A DNA stretch of 5,267 bases, taken from the NCBI GenBank assembly GCA_902494945.1, contig CABUVF010000147.1, forward strand, positions 1-5,267. The letters run 5' to 3'. Origin of the DNA: an uncultured Collinsella sp. GTDB taxonomy: Bacteria; Actinomycetota; Coriobacteriia; Coriobacteriales; Coriobacteriaceae. Position numbers and translations under genes: made by a program. This document shows positions 4,842 to 5,267 of the stretch, piece by piece (position 1 is the stretch's first letter; each line of letters begins with the position of its first letter). Under the pieces are notes generated by a model. It did no database searches, was not told the origin of the DNA, and saw only the letters and a program-made list of their open reading frames with translations.

Positions 4842-5267
4842 CCTGCGCATTGGACACGGCTACGATGTTCACCGTCTGGTGGAGGGACGTCGATGTATTA
4901 TCGGCGGGGTCGACATCCCCTACGAGCGCGGCCTGCTGGGCCACTCGGATGCCGATGTGCTCGCGCACGCGTTGGCCGCCGCCATTCTGGGTGCCTGCCG
5001 CGGGGGAGACATTGGCAAGTTGTTCCCCGACACCGATCCTGCCTATGAGGGCGCCGACTCGATGGTGCTGCTTGCCCGCGTGATGGACTATGCACGCGAG
5101 CTGGGCTTTGAGTTTGTCGATGCCGATTGCACCATTGCCTGCCAGCAGCCCAAGATCACCCCGCACCGCGATGCCATGCGCGTCAACCTGGCCCATGCCC
5201 TGGGCGTTGACGTCGAAAACGTGGGCGTCGCCGCCACTACGACCGAAAAGCTCGGTTGGGAAGGCCA
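4831..5267 (+). CDS. ispF: IspF, 2-C-methyl-D-erythritol 2,4-cyclodiphosphate synthase, 3' end outside window
   Basis: The first 145 residues are present. This MEP-pathway enzyme cyclises the phosphorylated product of IspD/IspE, releasing CMP; it works as a metal-dependent trimer. The N-terminus R-I-G-H-G-Y-D-V-H-R (6-15) gives metal ligands Asp12 and His14. G-H-S-D-A-D-V-L-A-H-A (37-47) gives His46, the third ligand. G-D-I-G-K-L-F-P-D-T-D-P (59-70) and T-T-T-E-K-L-G (136-142) are also family signatures. About 15 residues are expected beyond the window edge (E. coli IspF is 159). The ATG at 4831 overlaps the end of ispD by 11 bases and is preceded by GGGAGAGGA (4814-4822), which supports it. 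There is no sign of an IspD-IspF fusion; the frames differ. Confidence 0.96.
   Translation, partial: MFSNLRIGHGYDVHRLVEGRRCIIGGVDIPYERGLLGHSDADVLAHALAAAILGACRGGDIGKLFPDTDPAYEGADSMVLLARVMDYARELGFEFVDADCTIACQQPKITPHRDAMRVNLAHALGVDVENVGVAATTTEKLGWEG

Overview
The window reads as a chromosomal segment from a moderately high-GC Gram-positive bacterium. The protein sequences and the DisA-IspD-IspF arrangement look most like a gut actinobacterium of the Coriobacteriia (Collinsella or a relative). That assignment is an impression from sequence and context, not a database result.

Layout from left to right: (1) bases 1-129 are the 3' end of a plus-strand M20-family dipeptidase gene (PepD-like), followed by an intrinsic terminator at about 186-231. 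(2) Bases 255-1991 on the minus strand are a hipBA-type toxin-antitoxin or regulatory kinase module. The hipB stop codon directly abuts the hipA start codon. HipA keeps all the expected kinase motifs, and HipB carries an unusually long C-terminal tail. (3) Bases 2005-2083 hold two large palindromes sharing the half-site ATGCAAAA. The first, about 45 bp, sits just upstream of hipB and is the likely autoregulatory operator. The second, 32 bp, also looks like the terminator of the upstream gene. (4) Bases 2120-2698 (minus) encode the manganese exporter MntP. Its leader (about 2752-2890) contains a recognisable yybP-ykoY manganese riboswitch whose P1 stem is mutually exclusive with a long intrinsic terminator, so it reads as a transcriptional ON switch. 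(5) Divergently from this, bases 3046-5267 (plus) carry a tightly overlapped run disA-ispD-ispF: a c-di-AMP synthase followed by two non-mevalonate isoprenoid enzymes. ispF runs off the window.

Together the window is mostly housekeeping: peptide turnover, manganese homeostasis, c-di-AMP signalling and isoprenoid precursor synthesis. A hipBA module of lower GC lies between pepD and mntP and is the only clearly accessory part. The most noteworthy non-coding signals are the Mn riboswitch expression platform and the paired palindromes in front of hipB. I see no CRISPR array, insertion sequence, rRNA or tRNA gene.
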